Program-made: the position numbers and the translations under genes | The notes under the pieces: generated by a model | Seen by the model: only the letters and a program-made list of their open reading frames with translations | Told to the model about the DNA's origin: nothing | The model's database searches: none | Assembly: GCA_963825415.1 (NCBI GenBank) | Contig: CAWGTD010000009.1 | Coordinates: 248,001-312,000 of the forward strand | Length of the DNA stretch: 64,000 nt | Direction: 5' to 3' | DNA from: BP-464 sp963825415 | GTDB taxonomy: Bacteria; Actinomycetota; Thermoleophilia; Solirubrobacterales; Solirubrobacteraceae | Shown here: piece by piece, positions 24,537-32,649 of the stretch | Numbering within the stretch: the first letter of the stretch is position 1 | Layout of the letters: every line of letters starts with the position of its first letter

Positions 24537-25057
24537 GGGTCGTCGCGGGGCGCCTGGGCGGGCGCCGGCTGGCGGCTCCGCCCGGAGCGGCCACGCGGCC
24601 GACGTCCGATCGCGTCCGCGAAGCGCTGTTCAGCGTGCTCGGCACCGTCGACGGCGCGCGCGTGCTCGACCTCTTCGCGGGGTCGGGCGCACTGGGCATC
24701 GAGGCGCTGTCGCGGGGCGCGGGCGAAGCCGTCTTCGTCGAGCGCGCGCCGGCCGCGCTGCGTGCATTGGAGTCCAACCTCGCGGCGCTGGAGATCGAGG
24801 CACGGGTTCACCGCGGCGACGCGCGCACGTTCGTCCGCAACGCAAAGCGCGCGGGGGACACCTACGATCTGATCTTCCTCGACCCTCCCTACAGCGAGGC
24901 GGACCGCCTCGGCCGCGAGCTCGACGTGCCGGGGGTGCTCGCCCCCGGCGGCCGGATCGTCACCGAGAGCGACCGCCGCTCGCCGCTTGAGATCGACCTG
25001 CCCGTCGGCTTCGAGCGTCGCTACGGAGACACACTCATCCGCATCCATGGCCACTGA
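24533..25057 (+). CDS. rsmD: 16S rRNA (guanine-N2)-methyltransferase RsmD
   Basis: Methylates G966 of 16S rRNA (E. coli numbering). The 174-residue protein starts MRVVAGRLGGRRLAAPPG and has the RPTSDRVREALFSVLG signature, SAM loop VLDLFAGSGALGIEALSRG and the catalytic LIFLDPPYSEAD motif (DPPY). ATG 24533 overlaps the corrected recG stop (ATGA). The stop overlaps the coaD start by eleven bases. rsmD-coaD coupling is widespread in bacteria and supports both calls. Confidence 0.95.
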   Translation: MRVVAGRLGGRRLAAPPGAATRPTSDRVREALFSVLGTVDGARVLDLFAGSGALGIEALSRGAGEAVFVERAPAALRALESNLAALEIEARVHRGDARTFVRNAKRAGDTYDLIFLDPPYSEADRLGRELDVPGVLAPGGRIVTESDRRSPLEIDLPVGFERRYGDTLIRIHGH

Positions 25058-25544
25058 TCCCCGCATCTGCGTCTGCCCCGGCAGCTACGACCCGGTCACC
25101 AACGGGCACCTCGACGTGATCCAGCGCGCGGCGCGCCTCTACGACGAGGTGATCGTGGCGGTGGTGAACATCTCGGTGCGCAAGACCAAGCCGATGTTCA
25201 GCGCCGAGGATCGGATCGCCTTCCTCGCGGAGGCCACCAAGGAGTGGCCGAACGTCCGCGCCGAGCCGTTCGACACGCTCGTCGTCGACTTCGCGCGCAA
25301 GTGCGGCGCGCGCGCGATCGTCAAGGGCCTGCGGGCGATCTCGGACTTCGAGTACGAGATGGAGATGGCCCAGCTCAACCGCAACCAGGCCGACGACATC
25401 GAGTCCGTTTACCTGATGTCCGGGCCGCAGTACAGTTTTCTCAGCTCCAGCGGAGTCAAGGAGCTCGCCACCTTCGGCGGGGAGATCGACGATCTGGTGC
25501 CCGCATCAGTCGCCGCCCGCCTGAAGGAAGAGCTCGCCCGCTGA
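25047..25544 (+). CDS. coaD: Phosphopantetheine adenylyltransferase
   Basis: Makes dephospho-CoA from phosphopantetheine and ATP, the fourth step of CoA synthesis. The 165-residue product has the nucleotidyltransferase motif PGSYDPVTNGHLDVI near 11 (the T/HxGH element), VVNISVRKTKPMFS, IVKGLRAISDFEYEMEMA with the substrate-binding Arg/Glu, and YSFLSSSGVKELA near 127. ATG 25047 gives the usual short N-terminus; an earlier in-frame start would read through rsmD. CoA supply links it loosely with acpP and plsX further right. Confidence 0.97.
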   Translation: MATDPRICVCPGSYDPVTNGHLDVIQRAARLYDEVIVAVVNISVRKTKPMFSAEDRIAFLAEATKEWPNVRAEPFDTLVVDFARKCGARAIVKGLRAISDFEYEMEMAQLNRNQADDIESVYLMSGPQYSFLSSSGVKELATFGGEIDDLVPASVAARLKEELAR

Positions 25545-25561
25545 CGAAACAGAGGTCTGCC

Positions 25562-26023
25562 ATGGACGTCCTCGTCCTCATCGACAAGCTCGACGATCTG
25601 GTCCACAACGCCAAGCCGGTCCCGCTCACGGACCAGGTACGCGTGGACAAGGAAGAGATCTACGACATCCTCGACCAGATGCGCGCGACGATCCCTGAGG
25701 AGATCAAGCAGGCGCGCTGGATCGTCAAGGAACGCCAGGAGATGCTGGCCGAGGCCAAGCGCGAGGCCGAACGCATCGTCAAGGAGGCGCGCGAGCGCCA
25801 GAACCAGCTGGTCAGCCAGGAAGAGGTGACCAAGCAGGCCGAACGCGCGGCCGAGGACATCATCGAGGACGCCCGCGCTCGCGAGCGCGAGATCCGCCTG
25901 GGCGCCGAGGACTACGCCGACGAGATCCTCAACACGCTCGAGGTCAACCTCTCGAAGTTCATCGCTGCCGTCCAGCGCGGCCGCGAGCGCCTGCAGGGCA
26001 AGGACGAAGTCGAAGTCGTCTGA
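25562..26023 (+). CDS. DivIVA-like coiled-coil protein related to SepIVA
   Basis: A 153-residue, strongly charged protein that is almost wholly alpha-helical. The N-terminus (VLIDKLDDLVHNAKPVPLTD) is followed by DILDQMRATIPEEIKQARWI and a coiled coil of Glu/Arg/Ala heptads with LVSQEEVTKQAERAAEDIIE. The order of these blocks matches my memory of the mycobacterial septation protein SepIVA (Rv2927c), which is also coded near the DUF177-rnc-smc genes. Here those genes are about 5 kb downstream. A role in septum or cell-envelope growth is therefore inferred, not shown. Seventeen bases separate it from coaD. Confidence 0.7.
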   Translation: MDVLVLIDKLDDLVHNAKPVPLTDQVRVDKEEIYDILDQMRATIPEEIKQARWIVKERQEMLAEAKREAERIVKEARERQNQLVSQEEVTKQAERAAEDIIEDARAREREIRLGAEDYADEILNTLEVNLSKFIAAVQRGRERLQGKDEVEVV

Positions 26024-26426
26024 CCAAGCGCCGCCTCGTCCACGCCTTCCAGAAGTACCTCTTCAACCCGCCGGTGCGCGCGGTCATCAACGCCGGGCTG
26101 CTGCCCGGCTACGCGTTGCTGGAGACCAAGGGGCGCACGACGGGACAGCCCCGCCGCACACCGGTCGGCGACGGGTCGGTCACGGGCACGAACATGTTCT
26201 GGCTGGTCGCCGAGCATGGGTTCGACGCGGGTTACGTCAAGCAACATCCAGGCCGAACCCGCGCGTGCGTGTGAAGATCGGTCGCCGCTGGCGGGAGGGC
26301 ACGGCCCACCTGCTGCCCGACGACGATCCGCTCCAACGTCAGATGCACATGCCGAAGCTCAACGCGCGCGCCGTCCGCGCGATGGGGACGCAGCTGCTGA
26401 GCATCCGGATCGACCTCGATGCCTGA
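26020..26426 (+). pseudogene. Deazaflavin(F420)-dependent nitroreductase-like protein, frame broken twice
   Basis: The first frame gives YLFNPPVRAVINAGLLPG, ALLETKGRTTGQPRRTPVG and MFWLVAEHG. Another gives VRVKIGRRWREGTAHLLPD and LNARAVRAMGTQLLSIRIDL. These are the two halves of the small Ddn-like split-barrel family that binds F420 or a similar flavin. Removing one base after AAG (about 26243) and one after GCC (about 26253) joins them into a 134-residue protein ending at 26424-26426. Both edits look like sequencing insertions. The start may be CTG 26020 or GTG 26074. The stop overlaps the acylphosphatase ATG. Confidence 0.7.
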
Positions 26427-26697
26427 CGCGGTCGTCGCTCGCCGCGCGGTCGTCCGGGGCCACGTCCAGGGCGTGTTCTTCCGGGCGACGGTGGCACGGG
26501 CCGCCGAGCGCGCCGGCGTCGCGGGCTGGGCGACGAACCGGGCCGACGGCGCGGTCGAGGTCCACCTCGAGGGCGACGCGGACGCCGTCGAGAGCGTCCT
26601 CGACACCTGCCGCACCGGCCCCCGCGGCGCGCAGGTCGACTCGGTGGACGTCAGCGAGGTCGAGCCCGAGGGTCTAGGAGGCTTCGAGACCCGCTAA
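26419..26697 (+). CDS. acyP: Acylphosphatase
   Basis: Hydrolyses acyl phosphates. The 92-residue alpha/beta sandwich shows the phosphate cradle VVRGHVQGVFFRATV with the catalytic Arg near 23 and WATNRADGAVEVHLEG with the catalytic Asn near 41. Length is the family norm. It overlaps the preceding oxidoreductase by eight bases and ends four bases into the convergent coiled-coil gene on the other strand. acyP often sits in housekeeping operons like this one; its physiological substrate is usually unknown. Confidence 0.93.
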   Translation: MPDAVVARRAVVRGHVQGVFFRATVARAAERAGVAGWATNRADGAVEVHLEGDADAVESVLDTCRTGPRGAQVDSVDVSEVEPEGLGGFETR

Positions 26698-27923
26698 TCG
26701 ACCGCGGCGGCGCCGGCGGCGACGAGCGACTGGATTCGGCGAGGCGCGCCCGCACCGCGTCGGCCATGCCCTCGACGATGTCGGCGGCCTTGTCGATCGA
26801 GGTCTTCGACGCCGTGAGCTGCTGCTTGATCCGCTGGACGTCGCCGAGCTCCTGGAGCGCACGCTCGCCGTGGCGCGCACGGCCTCGGAGTCGAGCCCTC
26901 GCCGTCGGCACGGCGCAGGAGCACGCGGGCGCGGGCGAGCGCGTAGGCCACCTGCAGGCCGAGCGCGCCCTCCTCGGGGTCGAAGGTGACGACCATCTTG
27001 TCGCCGTTGTACTCGCGCAGCGGGAGCATCTTGGCCGGCACCTTGCCCTCGCCGGCCACGACCAGCACCGCGAAGTCGGCGTTGCGCTCGTCGCGTGCGC
27101 GGTCGAGCTCGCGCAGCGCCTCGGGCCGCGACAGCTTGGCGTTCTTGGCCTCGAAGACGATCCTGCCGCGGGCCGGGCCGTTGCAGCCGTCGATGCCCAC
27201 GACCACGTCGCCCTTCTTGCGGCTGGCTTCCTTGACGTCGCCGACCGCCTCGGAGTCGTCGCCCTGGGCGGCCGCGATCGCCTCGATCGCCTGCGCGACC
27301 TCCTCCTCGAACGTGCGGCCCTTCGCGGTGCCGCGCTCGCGCTCGGCGTCGAGCTCCTCGACCTTCTCCTTCTCGGCCCGCAGGCGCTCGACCTCCAGGC
27401 GCGTGGCCTCGAGCTTGTCGACGAGCGCGCGCAGCTGCTCGGAGTGCGAGTCCGCGGTGCGCTTGGCCAGCTCGAGCTGGATGCGGTGGAACTTGGCCAG
27501 CGGGTTGGCGTCGCCCTCGGCGAGCAGCTCCGCGCGCAGCTCCTTCTGCATCTCCACCGAGACGTCGCGGACTACCTGGCGGACCTTGTGCTGGACCGCC
27601 TCGTTGGACTCGTCGCCGAAGTGCCGGGAGATGACCTCGCCCATCCCGTCGGTGACGGCGCGGGCGCGGTCGCTGAACTGGACGTTGAGCTCCTGCGCGG
27701 CCTTCTCGAACTCGGCCTTGACGAAGTCCGCGTTCGCGCCCGTCTGCTCACGGTCGAGTACGCGCGCGCCGATCTCGATCGCATCGCTGACCAGGCGCGC
27801 CGGGTCGTCGTGCTCGGCGGCGAGCCGAACCGCGGTCTCGTCGTGGACGACGAGACCGTCGACGCGCAGCGTGTTGCCGACGACGCGGACCTGGGAGAAG
27901 GGGAGGGGGGTGGCAGCTTCCAT
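26694..27923 (-). CDS. Coiled-coil protein with PD-(D/E)XK nuclease-like domain, 3' part frame-scrambled
   Basis: A protein of about 410 residues. After a beta-rich start (PFSQVRVVGNTLRVDGLVVH) comes a long helical region with a coiled coil near 165-215 (QLRALVDKLEATRLEVERLR). A domain then follows with GRTFEEEVAQAIEAIAAAQG, KKGDVVVGIDGC and RIVFEAKN. The spacing of that Asp and the E-A-K triplet resembles the PD-(D/E)XK nuclease core, as in DUF2130/RmuC-like proteins. Between 26720 and 26920 three one-base deletions scramble the frame and then cancel. Correcting them gives ERALQELGDVQRIKQQLTAS and EGMADAVRARLAEIQSLVAA. Nuclease activity is inference; no partner gene is adjacent. Confidence 0.7.
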   Translation of the reverse strand: MEAATPLPFSQVRVVGNTLRVDGLVVHDETAVRLAAEHDDPARLVSDAIEIGARVLDREQTGANADFVKAEFEKAAQELNVQFSDRARAVTDGMGEVISRHFGDESNEAVQHKVRQVVRDVSVEMQKELRAELLAEGDANPLAKFHRIQLELAKRTADSHSEQLRALVDKLEATRLEVERLRAEKEKVEELDAERERGTAKGRTFEEEVAQAIEAIAAAQGDDSEAVGDVKEASRKKGDVVVGIDGCNGPARGRIVFEAKNAKLSRPEALRELDRARDERNADFAVLVVAGEGKVPAKMLPLREYNGDKMVVTFDPEEGALGLQVAYALARARVLLRRADGEGSTPRPCAPRRACAPGARRRPADQAAAHGVEDLDRQGRRHRRGHGRRGAGAPRRIQSLVAAGAAAVD

Positions 27924-27999
27924 ATGCGTTGAAGTCGCACCGTACGGCGCACTCCTGACGGAACGCAGGAATGCGCCCAGATCCCGTGTGCCGGCGGCG

Positions 28000-28260
28000 T
28001 CAGGGCCGCCGCGCGACCGCGCGGACGAGCGCGAGCACGACAACGGTGCCGATCACCGCGCCCGGGAGGCCACCGAGGTCGAACGCCTCGGTGTCGCCGA
28101 CGCCGAGCGCCTCGGTGAAGATCAGGTAGCCGATCACCGAGCCGGCGATGCCGAGGGCCGTCGTCGGCAGACAGCCGCGCACGCCGGACCCCGGGGTGAA
28201 GAGCCTGCCCAGGTAGCCGGCCAGGATGCCGAGCACGATCGCGCCGATCATGGCGGGCAT
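28000..28260 (-). CDS. GlsB/YeaQ/YmgE-family small membrane stress protein
   Basis: An 86-residue protein with three hydrophobic segments: MIGAIVLGILAGYLGRLFTP, TALGIAGSVIGYLIF and GAVIGTVVVLALVRAV. The GxxxG and GYLGR pattern is that of the transglycosylase-associated (GlsB/YeaQ) family, general stress membrane proteins of unknown mechanism. It lies between the coiled-coil gene and a divergent acyl-CoA synthetase, only 32 bases from the latter's ATG. Confidence 0.88.
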   Translation of the reverse strand: MPAMIGAIVLGILAGYLGRLFTPGSGVRGCLPTTALGIAGSVIGYLIFTEALGVGDTEAFDLGGLPGAVIGTVVVLALVRAVARRP

Positions 28261-28292
28261 CGTATGGAGAAGGCCGGGTAGGTTTCCGTCGG

Positions 28293-29951
28293 ATGAACGT
28301 GCTGGACCAGATCACCAACCGGCTGTGGACGGCCAAGGTCCTCGCCGAGACCGGGATCCTGCGGCCGGCCCGCCCCGACAAGCTGCTGCGGATCGGCCTG
28401 GCGGTCCAGCGCTGGGGCCCGACGCCGGCGGCGGGCTACGCGTCCGCTGCTATCGCCTATCCCGACGAGACCGCGATCGTCGACGAGCTGGGGACGCTGA
28501 CGTTCGCCGAGGTCCACCGGCGCACGAACGCGCTGGCCCACGCGCTCTCCGACGCGGGGATCGTGGAGGGCGACGGCGTGGCGATCATGTGCCGCAACCA
28601 CCGCGGCTTCATCGACGCCACCGTCGCGTGCTCGAAGCTCGGCGCCAACGCCCTGTATCTGAACACGGCCTTCGCGGGCCCGCAGATCACCGACGTCGTC
28701 GACCGCGAGAAGCCCGTCGCGCTGATCTACGACAGCGAGTTCGAGGAGCTCACCCACGACGCCGGCGTGCGCCGCAAGCGGTTCATCGGCTGGCACGACG
28801 ACCCGACCCAGAAGCCCAAGGACCCGCTGATCGAGGACCTGATCCTCAAGGGCGACTCGTCCGACGTCGTGCCCCCGGCCGAGAAGGGCCGCGTGGTCAT
28901 CCTCACGTCCGGGACGACGGGCACGCCCAAGGGGGCCAACCGCAGCCAGCCCGAGACGCTGGAACCGGCGGCGGCGCTGTTCTCGAAGATCCCGTTCCGC
29001 GCGCGCGAGACGACGATGATCGCCGCGCCGATGTTCCACTCGTGGGGCTTCGCGCACTTCACCCTCGGCATGGGTCTGTCCTCCACGCTGGTGCTGCGGC
29101 GCAAGTTCGACCCCGAGGAAACGCTGCAGGCCTGCGCCGAGCACCAGGCCAACGTCCTCGCCGTCGTCCCGGTGATGCTCCAGCGCATCCTCGAGCTGCC
29201 CGAGGGAGCCATCGACCGCTACGACCTCGCGGCGCTGAAGATCATCGCCGCGAGCGGCTCGGCGCTGCCCGGCGAGCTGGCCAAGAAGGTCATGGATCGC
29301 TTCGGCGACGTCCTCTACAACCTCTACGGGTCGACCGAGGTGGCGTGGGCCACGATCGCGACGCCCGAGGACATGCGCGCCGCCCCCGGCACCGCGGGCC
29401 GCCCGCCGCGCGGGACGATCGTGCGCATCTACAGCGAGGAGAGCCAGGAGCTGCCCGCGGGCGAGACGGGCAAGATCTTCGTCGGCAACGAGATGCTCTT
29501 CGAGGGCTACACCGGCGGTGGCGGCAAGGACGTCATCGACGGGCTGATGGCCACCGGCGACGTCGGCCACTTCGACGACGGCGGGCGCCTGTTCGTCGAC
29601 GGTCGCGACGACGAGATGATCGTCTCGGGCGGCGAGAACGTCTTTCCGCGGGAAGTCGAGGACCTGCTCCACGACCACGATGCGATCGACGAGGCCGCGG
29701 TGATCGGTGTGCCCGACGAGAAGTTCGGCCAGCGCCTGAAGGCCTTCGTCGTCGTCACATCCGGCAAGACGAAGCCCTCCGAGAACGAGCTCAAGGACCT
29801 CGTCAAGGCCAACCTCGCGCGCTACAAGGTGCCGCGCGAGATCGTCTTCATGGACGAGCTGCCGCGCAACGCCACCGGCAAGGTGCTCAAGCGCGAGCTG
29901 GTCGAGGCGGAGAACGACGGCGACGACGGGAAGAGCAAGGGCAAGAGCTGA
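28293..29951 (+). CDS. Fatty-acid/long-chain acyl-CoA synthetase (AMP-forming)
   Basis: A 552-residue ANL-superfamily ligase that activates a carboxylic acid as acyl-AMP, then transfers it to CoA. Core motifs: P-loop ILTSGTTGTPKGANRSQPE near 205, LYNLYGSTEVAWATIATPED near 345, LMATGDVGHFDDGGRLFVDG near 413 and DDEMIVSGGENVFPREVEDL near 433, with the catalytic Lys in RNATGKVLKREL at the end. The Lys/Gly-rich last residues are an unstructured tail. A TAGGTT box (28279-28284) stands eight bases before the ATG. The substrate is probably a fatty acid, judging by overall resemblance only. Confidence 0.92.
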   Translation: MNVLDQITNRLWTAKVLAETGILRPARPDKLLRIGLAVQRWGPTPAAGYASAAIAYPDETAIVDELGTLTFAEVHRRTNALAHALSDAGIVEGDGVAIMCRNHRGFIDATVACSKLGANALYLNTAFAGPQITDVVDREKPVALIYDSEFEELTHDAGVRRKRFIGWHDDPTQKPKDPLIEDLILKGDSSDVVPPAEKGRVVILTSGTTGTPKGANRSQPETLEPAAALFSKIPFRARETTMIAAPMFHSWGFAHFTLGMGLSSTLVLRRKFDPEETLQACAEHQANVLAVVPVMLQRILELPEGAIDRYDLAALKIIAASGSALPGELAKKVMDRFGDVLYNLYGSTEVAWATIATPEDMRAAPGTAGRPPRGTIVRIYSEESQELPAGETGKIFVGNEMLFEGYTGGGGKDVIDGLMATGDVGHFDDGGRLFVDGRDDEMIVSGGENVFPREVEDLLHDHDAIDEAAVIGVPDEKFGQRLKAFVVVTSGKTKPSENELKDLVKANLARYKVPREIVFMDELPRNATGKVLKRELVEAENDGDDGKSKGKS

Positions 29952-30475
29952 TCAGCCGCGCCACTTGATCGAGCAGCCGACGGGCGGCGTCTCGGGCTCG
30001 GCCACCGGCTCGCCCGCCAGCACGGCGTCGAGCGCAGCTCGTAGCCAGGCGGCGTCCAGCGACTCGTCGCCGTGGTCGGCGTCGGGCGCGCCGCGGTAGC
30101 GCAGGACGCCCTCGGCGTCGAGGACGAACACGTCGGGCGTCTGTCTTGGCGTCGTAGGCCCGCGCGACCTCCTGGGTGGCGTCGTAGAGGTACGGGGCGG
30201 GCCACGGGCCCTCGCGCTCCACCCGCTCGCGCATCGCCTCCGGGACCGTCGGCCGGATAGCGCTCGGTGTCGTTGGGGGCGATCAGCAGGGTTCGCACGC
30301 CCCGCGGCTCGTAGTCGCGGGCGACGCCCAGCAGGCGGTCGTGCCACGCCAGGGCGTACGGACAGTGGTTGCAGGTGAAGACGACCACGGTCGCCGGCGC
30401 GTCGCCCGGCGCGTGCGTGGCGCCGTCGGTGTCGGGCAGCTCGAAGGTGGGTGCGGTGTCACCGATGGGCGGCAA
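29952..30475 (-). pseudogene. Thioredoxin-fold peroxiredoxin-like protein (AhpC/TSA type), frame broken twice
   Basis: Three frames together give a typical redoxin: PPIGDTAPTFELPDTDG, TVVVFTCNHCPYALAWHDR with the redox CxxC, NDTERYPADG, then MRERVEREGPWPAPYLYD, QEVARAYDAK, and DVFVLDAEGVLRYRGAPDA. Removing one base in CCCGG near 30243 and one in AAGACAG near 30149 yields a 173-residue protein. That length and the TCNHCP motif match the thioredoxin family often found beside peroxide-stress genes. Both defects look like sequencing insertions. The start is probably TTG 30475, overlapping the upstream gene by 17 bases. Confidence 0.75.
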
Positions 30476-30790
30476 GGGCGGTCTCCAGCGCGTCGCGCAG
30501 GTCGTCGGGATCGGGTGTGGGGGAGTAGCGGCCATCGCGGCGGCGATAGACGCGGCAGTTCAGGCCGGTCGGTTCGTCGCCCGGTGCGAAGAGGTCCCGG
30601 CCGGCGACGCGGATCGTGGGCGAGCCGACGAAGCCCTCGCCGGCGGCCTCCTCTTCGGTGCGCACCTCGCGCACCACGACGGCTCCCGGGTCGAGTCCGA
30701 GCTCGCGCAGCGCGCGCGCAGGTCGGCCAGCGCAGCCGGATGCGAAGGACACCCCTCCCACCACAGCAGCTCGATGTCGTCGGCACGCAT
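30459..30790 (-). pseudogene. Small thioredoxin-like protein, frame broken once
   Basis: The start frame gives MRADDIELLWWEGCPSHPAA; the next gives RELGLDPGAVVVREVRTEEE, GFVGSPTIRVAGRDLF and GLNCRVYRRRDGR. Adding one C near 30716 (CGCGCGC run) joins the two into 110 residues. The betaalpha start with EGCPSHP, the cis-proline SPTIRV and the YRRRDG end are those of small thioredoxin-like thiol proteins with a CxxH-type site. It is coupled to the redoxin gene downstream on the same strand, which suggests a shared redox role. The break is probably a sequencing deletion. Confidence 0.72.
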
Positions 30791-30838
30791 GCGCCCTCAG
30801 GGTACGGGCGGGCTCGGCCGCCGCAATGGCGGGCTGGG

Positions 30839-30844
30839 TAACCT
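30839..30844 (+). promoter_or_regulatory. TAACCT -10-like box of the DUF177 gene
   Basis: TAACCT lies six bases before ATG 30851 in the divergent gap from the thioredoxin-like gene. The spacing is what a leaderless transcript would show (transcription starting at or next to the A of ATG). No Shine-Dalgarno sequence is present. Confidence 0.45.
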
Positions 30845-30850
30845 CGGATC

Positions 30851-31366
30851 ATGAGCCGCACCGACGTCTTCGACCTCGGCCGGCTCCAGCTCAGCGCCGG
30901 CGAGGGGCGGCGCCTGGAGCTCGAGACGCCGCTCGCCGCGCTGGAGTTCGCGGGCCAGCGCTACGACGCCGTTCCGGCGCTCGTGCCCGTGATCCTCGAC
31001 ATCTCGCGCATGACCGGCGGCGGCTACAGCCTGCGCCTGCGCTTTGCGGCGGCGATGCGCGGCCCGTGCATGCGCTGCCTGCGCGACGCCGAGCCCGTGA
31101 CCGAGGTCGATTCTCGCGAGGTGGACCAGCCCGGAGGGGGAGACGAGCTCTCGAGCCCCTACGTCACCGGGGAGGAGCTGGACCTCGCCGCGTGGGCGCG
31201 CGACGCGTATGCGCTGGCGCTTCCGATCCAGGTCGTCTGCCGTGAGGACTGCCCGGGGCTCTGCCCGGTCTGCGGCACGGATCTCCTCACGGCGGGCCCT
31301 GAGCACGGCCACGAGGCCGAGCCCGACCCGCGCTGGGCGAAGCTCCGCGAGCTCAACCTCGAGTAG
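30851..31366 (+). CDS. DUF177/YceD family protein
   Basis: A 171-residue protein of the YceD family, almost always encoded directly before rpmF, as here. It carries two metal-type cysteine sets: GPCMRCLRDAEP near 76 and VVCREDCPGLCPVCGTDL near 132. In bacteria and chloroplasts YceD proteins have been linked to 23S rRNA accumulation and ribosome assembly, but the mechanism is not settled. It starts the run DUF177-rpmF-plsX-acpP-rnc-smc. Confidence 0.92.
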   Translation: MSRTDVFDLGRLQLSAGEGRRLELETPLAALEFAGQRYDAVPALVPVILDISRMTGGGYSLRLRFAAAMRGPCMRCLRDAEPVTEVDSREVDQPGGGDELSSPYVTGEELDLAAWARDAYALALPIQVVCREDCPGLCPVCGTDLLTAGPEHGHEAEPDPRWAKLRELNLE

Positions 31367-31426
31367 TCCGGCGGCGATCCGGCCCGTCGGCTGGCGCGAA
31401 CGCGCTGCTAGCCTGCCGCTCCAGTC

Positions 31427-31630
31427 ATGGCCGTTCCCAAGCAGAAGCAATCGCACAGCCGGACGAACAAGCGCCGCTCGCAGCACAAGCTCGCCGCGCC
31501 CACGTTCAACAGCTGTCCGCAGTGCCACAGCCCCCGGCGCCCGCACCGCGTCTGCCCTGTTTGCGGGACCTACGGCGGCCGCGAGGTCGTGGCCCCCGAG
31601 CTCGGCCACGAGCACGACCACGACCACTAG
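31427..31630 (+). CDS. rpmF: 50S ribosomal protein L32
   Basis: A 67-residue ribosomal protein: MAVPKQKQSHSRTNKRRSQH then CPQC and CPVC zinc pairs. The tail is unusually His-rich (ELGHEHDHDH), about ten residues longer than a minimal L32, and might bind metal. TAGCCT at 31409-31414 precedes the ATG by twelve bases. plsX follows nine bases later, the usual rpmF-plsX link between ribosome and phospholipid genes. Confidence 0.97.
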   Translation: MAVPKQKQSHSRTNKRRSQHKLAAPTFNSCPQCHSPRRPHRVCPVCGTYGGREVVAPELGHEHDHDH

Positions 31631-31638
31631 CTAGCGCG

Positions 31639-32649
31639 ATGCGCATCGCGGTGGACGCCAACGGTGCCGACCTCGGTCCGGCCGAGGTGGCCGCGGGCGC
31701 AGCGATCGCCGCATCTCGCGGTGTGACGCCCGTCCTCTTCGGCCCCGCGGCCGAGATCGGCGACGTGGCGGCGGGCGTGGAGGTCGTCGACGCCCCCGTA
31801 TCGATCGCCAAGGCGCCCGACCCGGTGCGGGCGGTGCGCGACACCCCCGACTCCTCGATCGTGCAGGCCGCCAAGGCGGTCGGCTCGGGCGACTGCGACG
31901 GCTGGGTGTGCGCGGGCACGACGGGCGCCGCGGTCGCGGCCGGTCTGTTCAACATCAAGCGCGCCCCCGGGATCTACCGCCCGGCGCTCGCGATCCCGAT
32001 CCCGGTGCCCGGCGCGCCGGTGACGCTCGTCGACGTGGGGGCCAACGTCGAGTGCCGCGCCCAGCACCTCGTCCAGTTCGCACACATGGGCGCCGCGCTG
32101 GTGGGAGTGGTGCTCGACATCCAGACGCCGCGCGTCGCCCTGCTGTCCAACGGCGAGGAGTCGAGCAAGGGCACGCCGTTGGTGCAGGAGGCCCACGCGC
32201 TGTTGGCCTCGTCGCCGGGCCTGCGGTTCGTCGGCAATGTCGAGGGCACCGACGTGACCGCGGGCGTGGCCGACGTCATCGTCACCGACGGCTTCACCGG
32301 CAACATCGCGCTGAAGCTCATCGAGGGTGTCTCGCAGACGATCGTTGGCGCGATCCGCGAGCGGGCGCTGTCGTCGCCGCGGGCGAAGGCCGGCGGGCTG
32401 CTGCTGCGGCCGGCGCTGCGGCGCTTCCGCGACGAGATCGATCCCGAGGGCCCGGGCGGCGCATACCTTCTCGGGCTGCGTCGTCTGGGGGTCGTCCCGC
32501 ACGGCCGGTTCACGCGCTACGGCATCTCCCAGGCGATCCTGCTGGCGGCGCGCGGAACCAGCGGCGACGTGGTCGGCAGGACCCACGCCGCGCTCGATCT
32601 CGCAGGGGCCCTGCGCAGATCGCCAGCCGCTACCGTGCCGGGCCGATGA
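31639..32649 (+). CDS. plsX: Phosphate acyltransferase PlsX
   Basis: Makes acyl-phosphate from acyl-ACP for membrane phospholipid synthesis. The 337-residue protein begins MRIAVDANGADLGPAEVAAG and shows CAGTTGAAVAAGLFNIKR, VDVGANVECRAQHLVQFAHM, ALLSNGEESSKGT and VIVTDGFTGNIALKLIEG, all PlsX signatures. ATG 31639 gives the expected start. Its stop overlaps the acpP ATG by four bases, so acceptor protein and acyltransferase are made together. Confidence 0.95.
   Translation: MRIAVDANGADLGPAEVAAGAAIAASRGVTPVLFGPAAEIGDVAAGVEVVDAPVSIAKAPDPVRAVRDTPDSSIVQAAKAVGSGDCDGWVCAGTTGAAVAAGLFNIKRAPGIYRPALAIPIPVPGAPVTLVDVGANVECRAQHLVQFAHMGAALVGVVLDIQTPRVALLSNGEESSKGTPLVQEAHALLASSPGLRFVGNVEGTDVTAGVADVIVTDGFTGNIALKLIEGVSQTIVGAIRERALSSPRAKAGGLLLRPALRRFRDEIDPEGPGGAYLLGLRRLGVVPHGRFTRYGISQAILLAARGTSGDVVGRTHAALDLAGALRRSPAATVPGR

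Noticed and set aside
22442..25057. True RecG-RsmD fusion protein
   Set aside because: A one-base change restores normal ends for both proteins, and the same type of defect recurs in many genes of the window.
26020..26426. Genuine pseudogenisation of the Ddn-like oxidoreductase
   Set aside because: Both halves keep family-like sequence with no other decay. Two single-base insertions fit the error pattern elsewhere.
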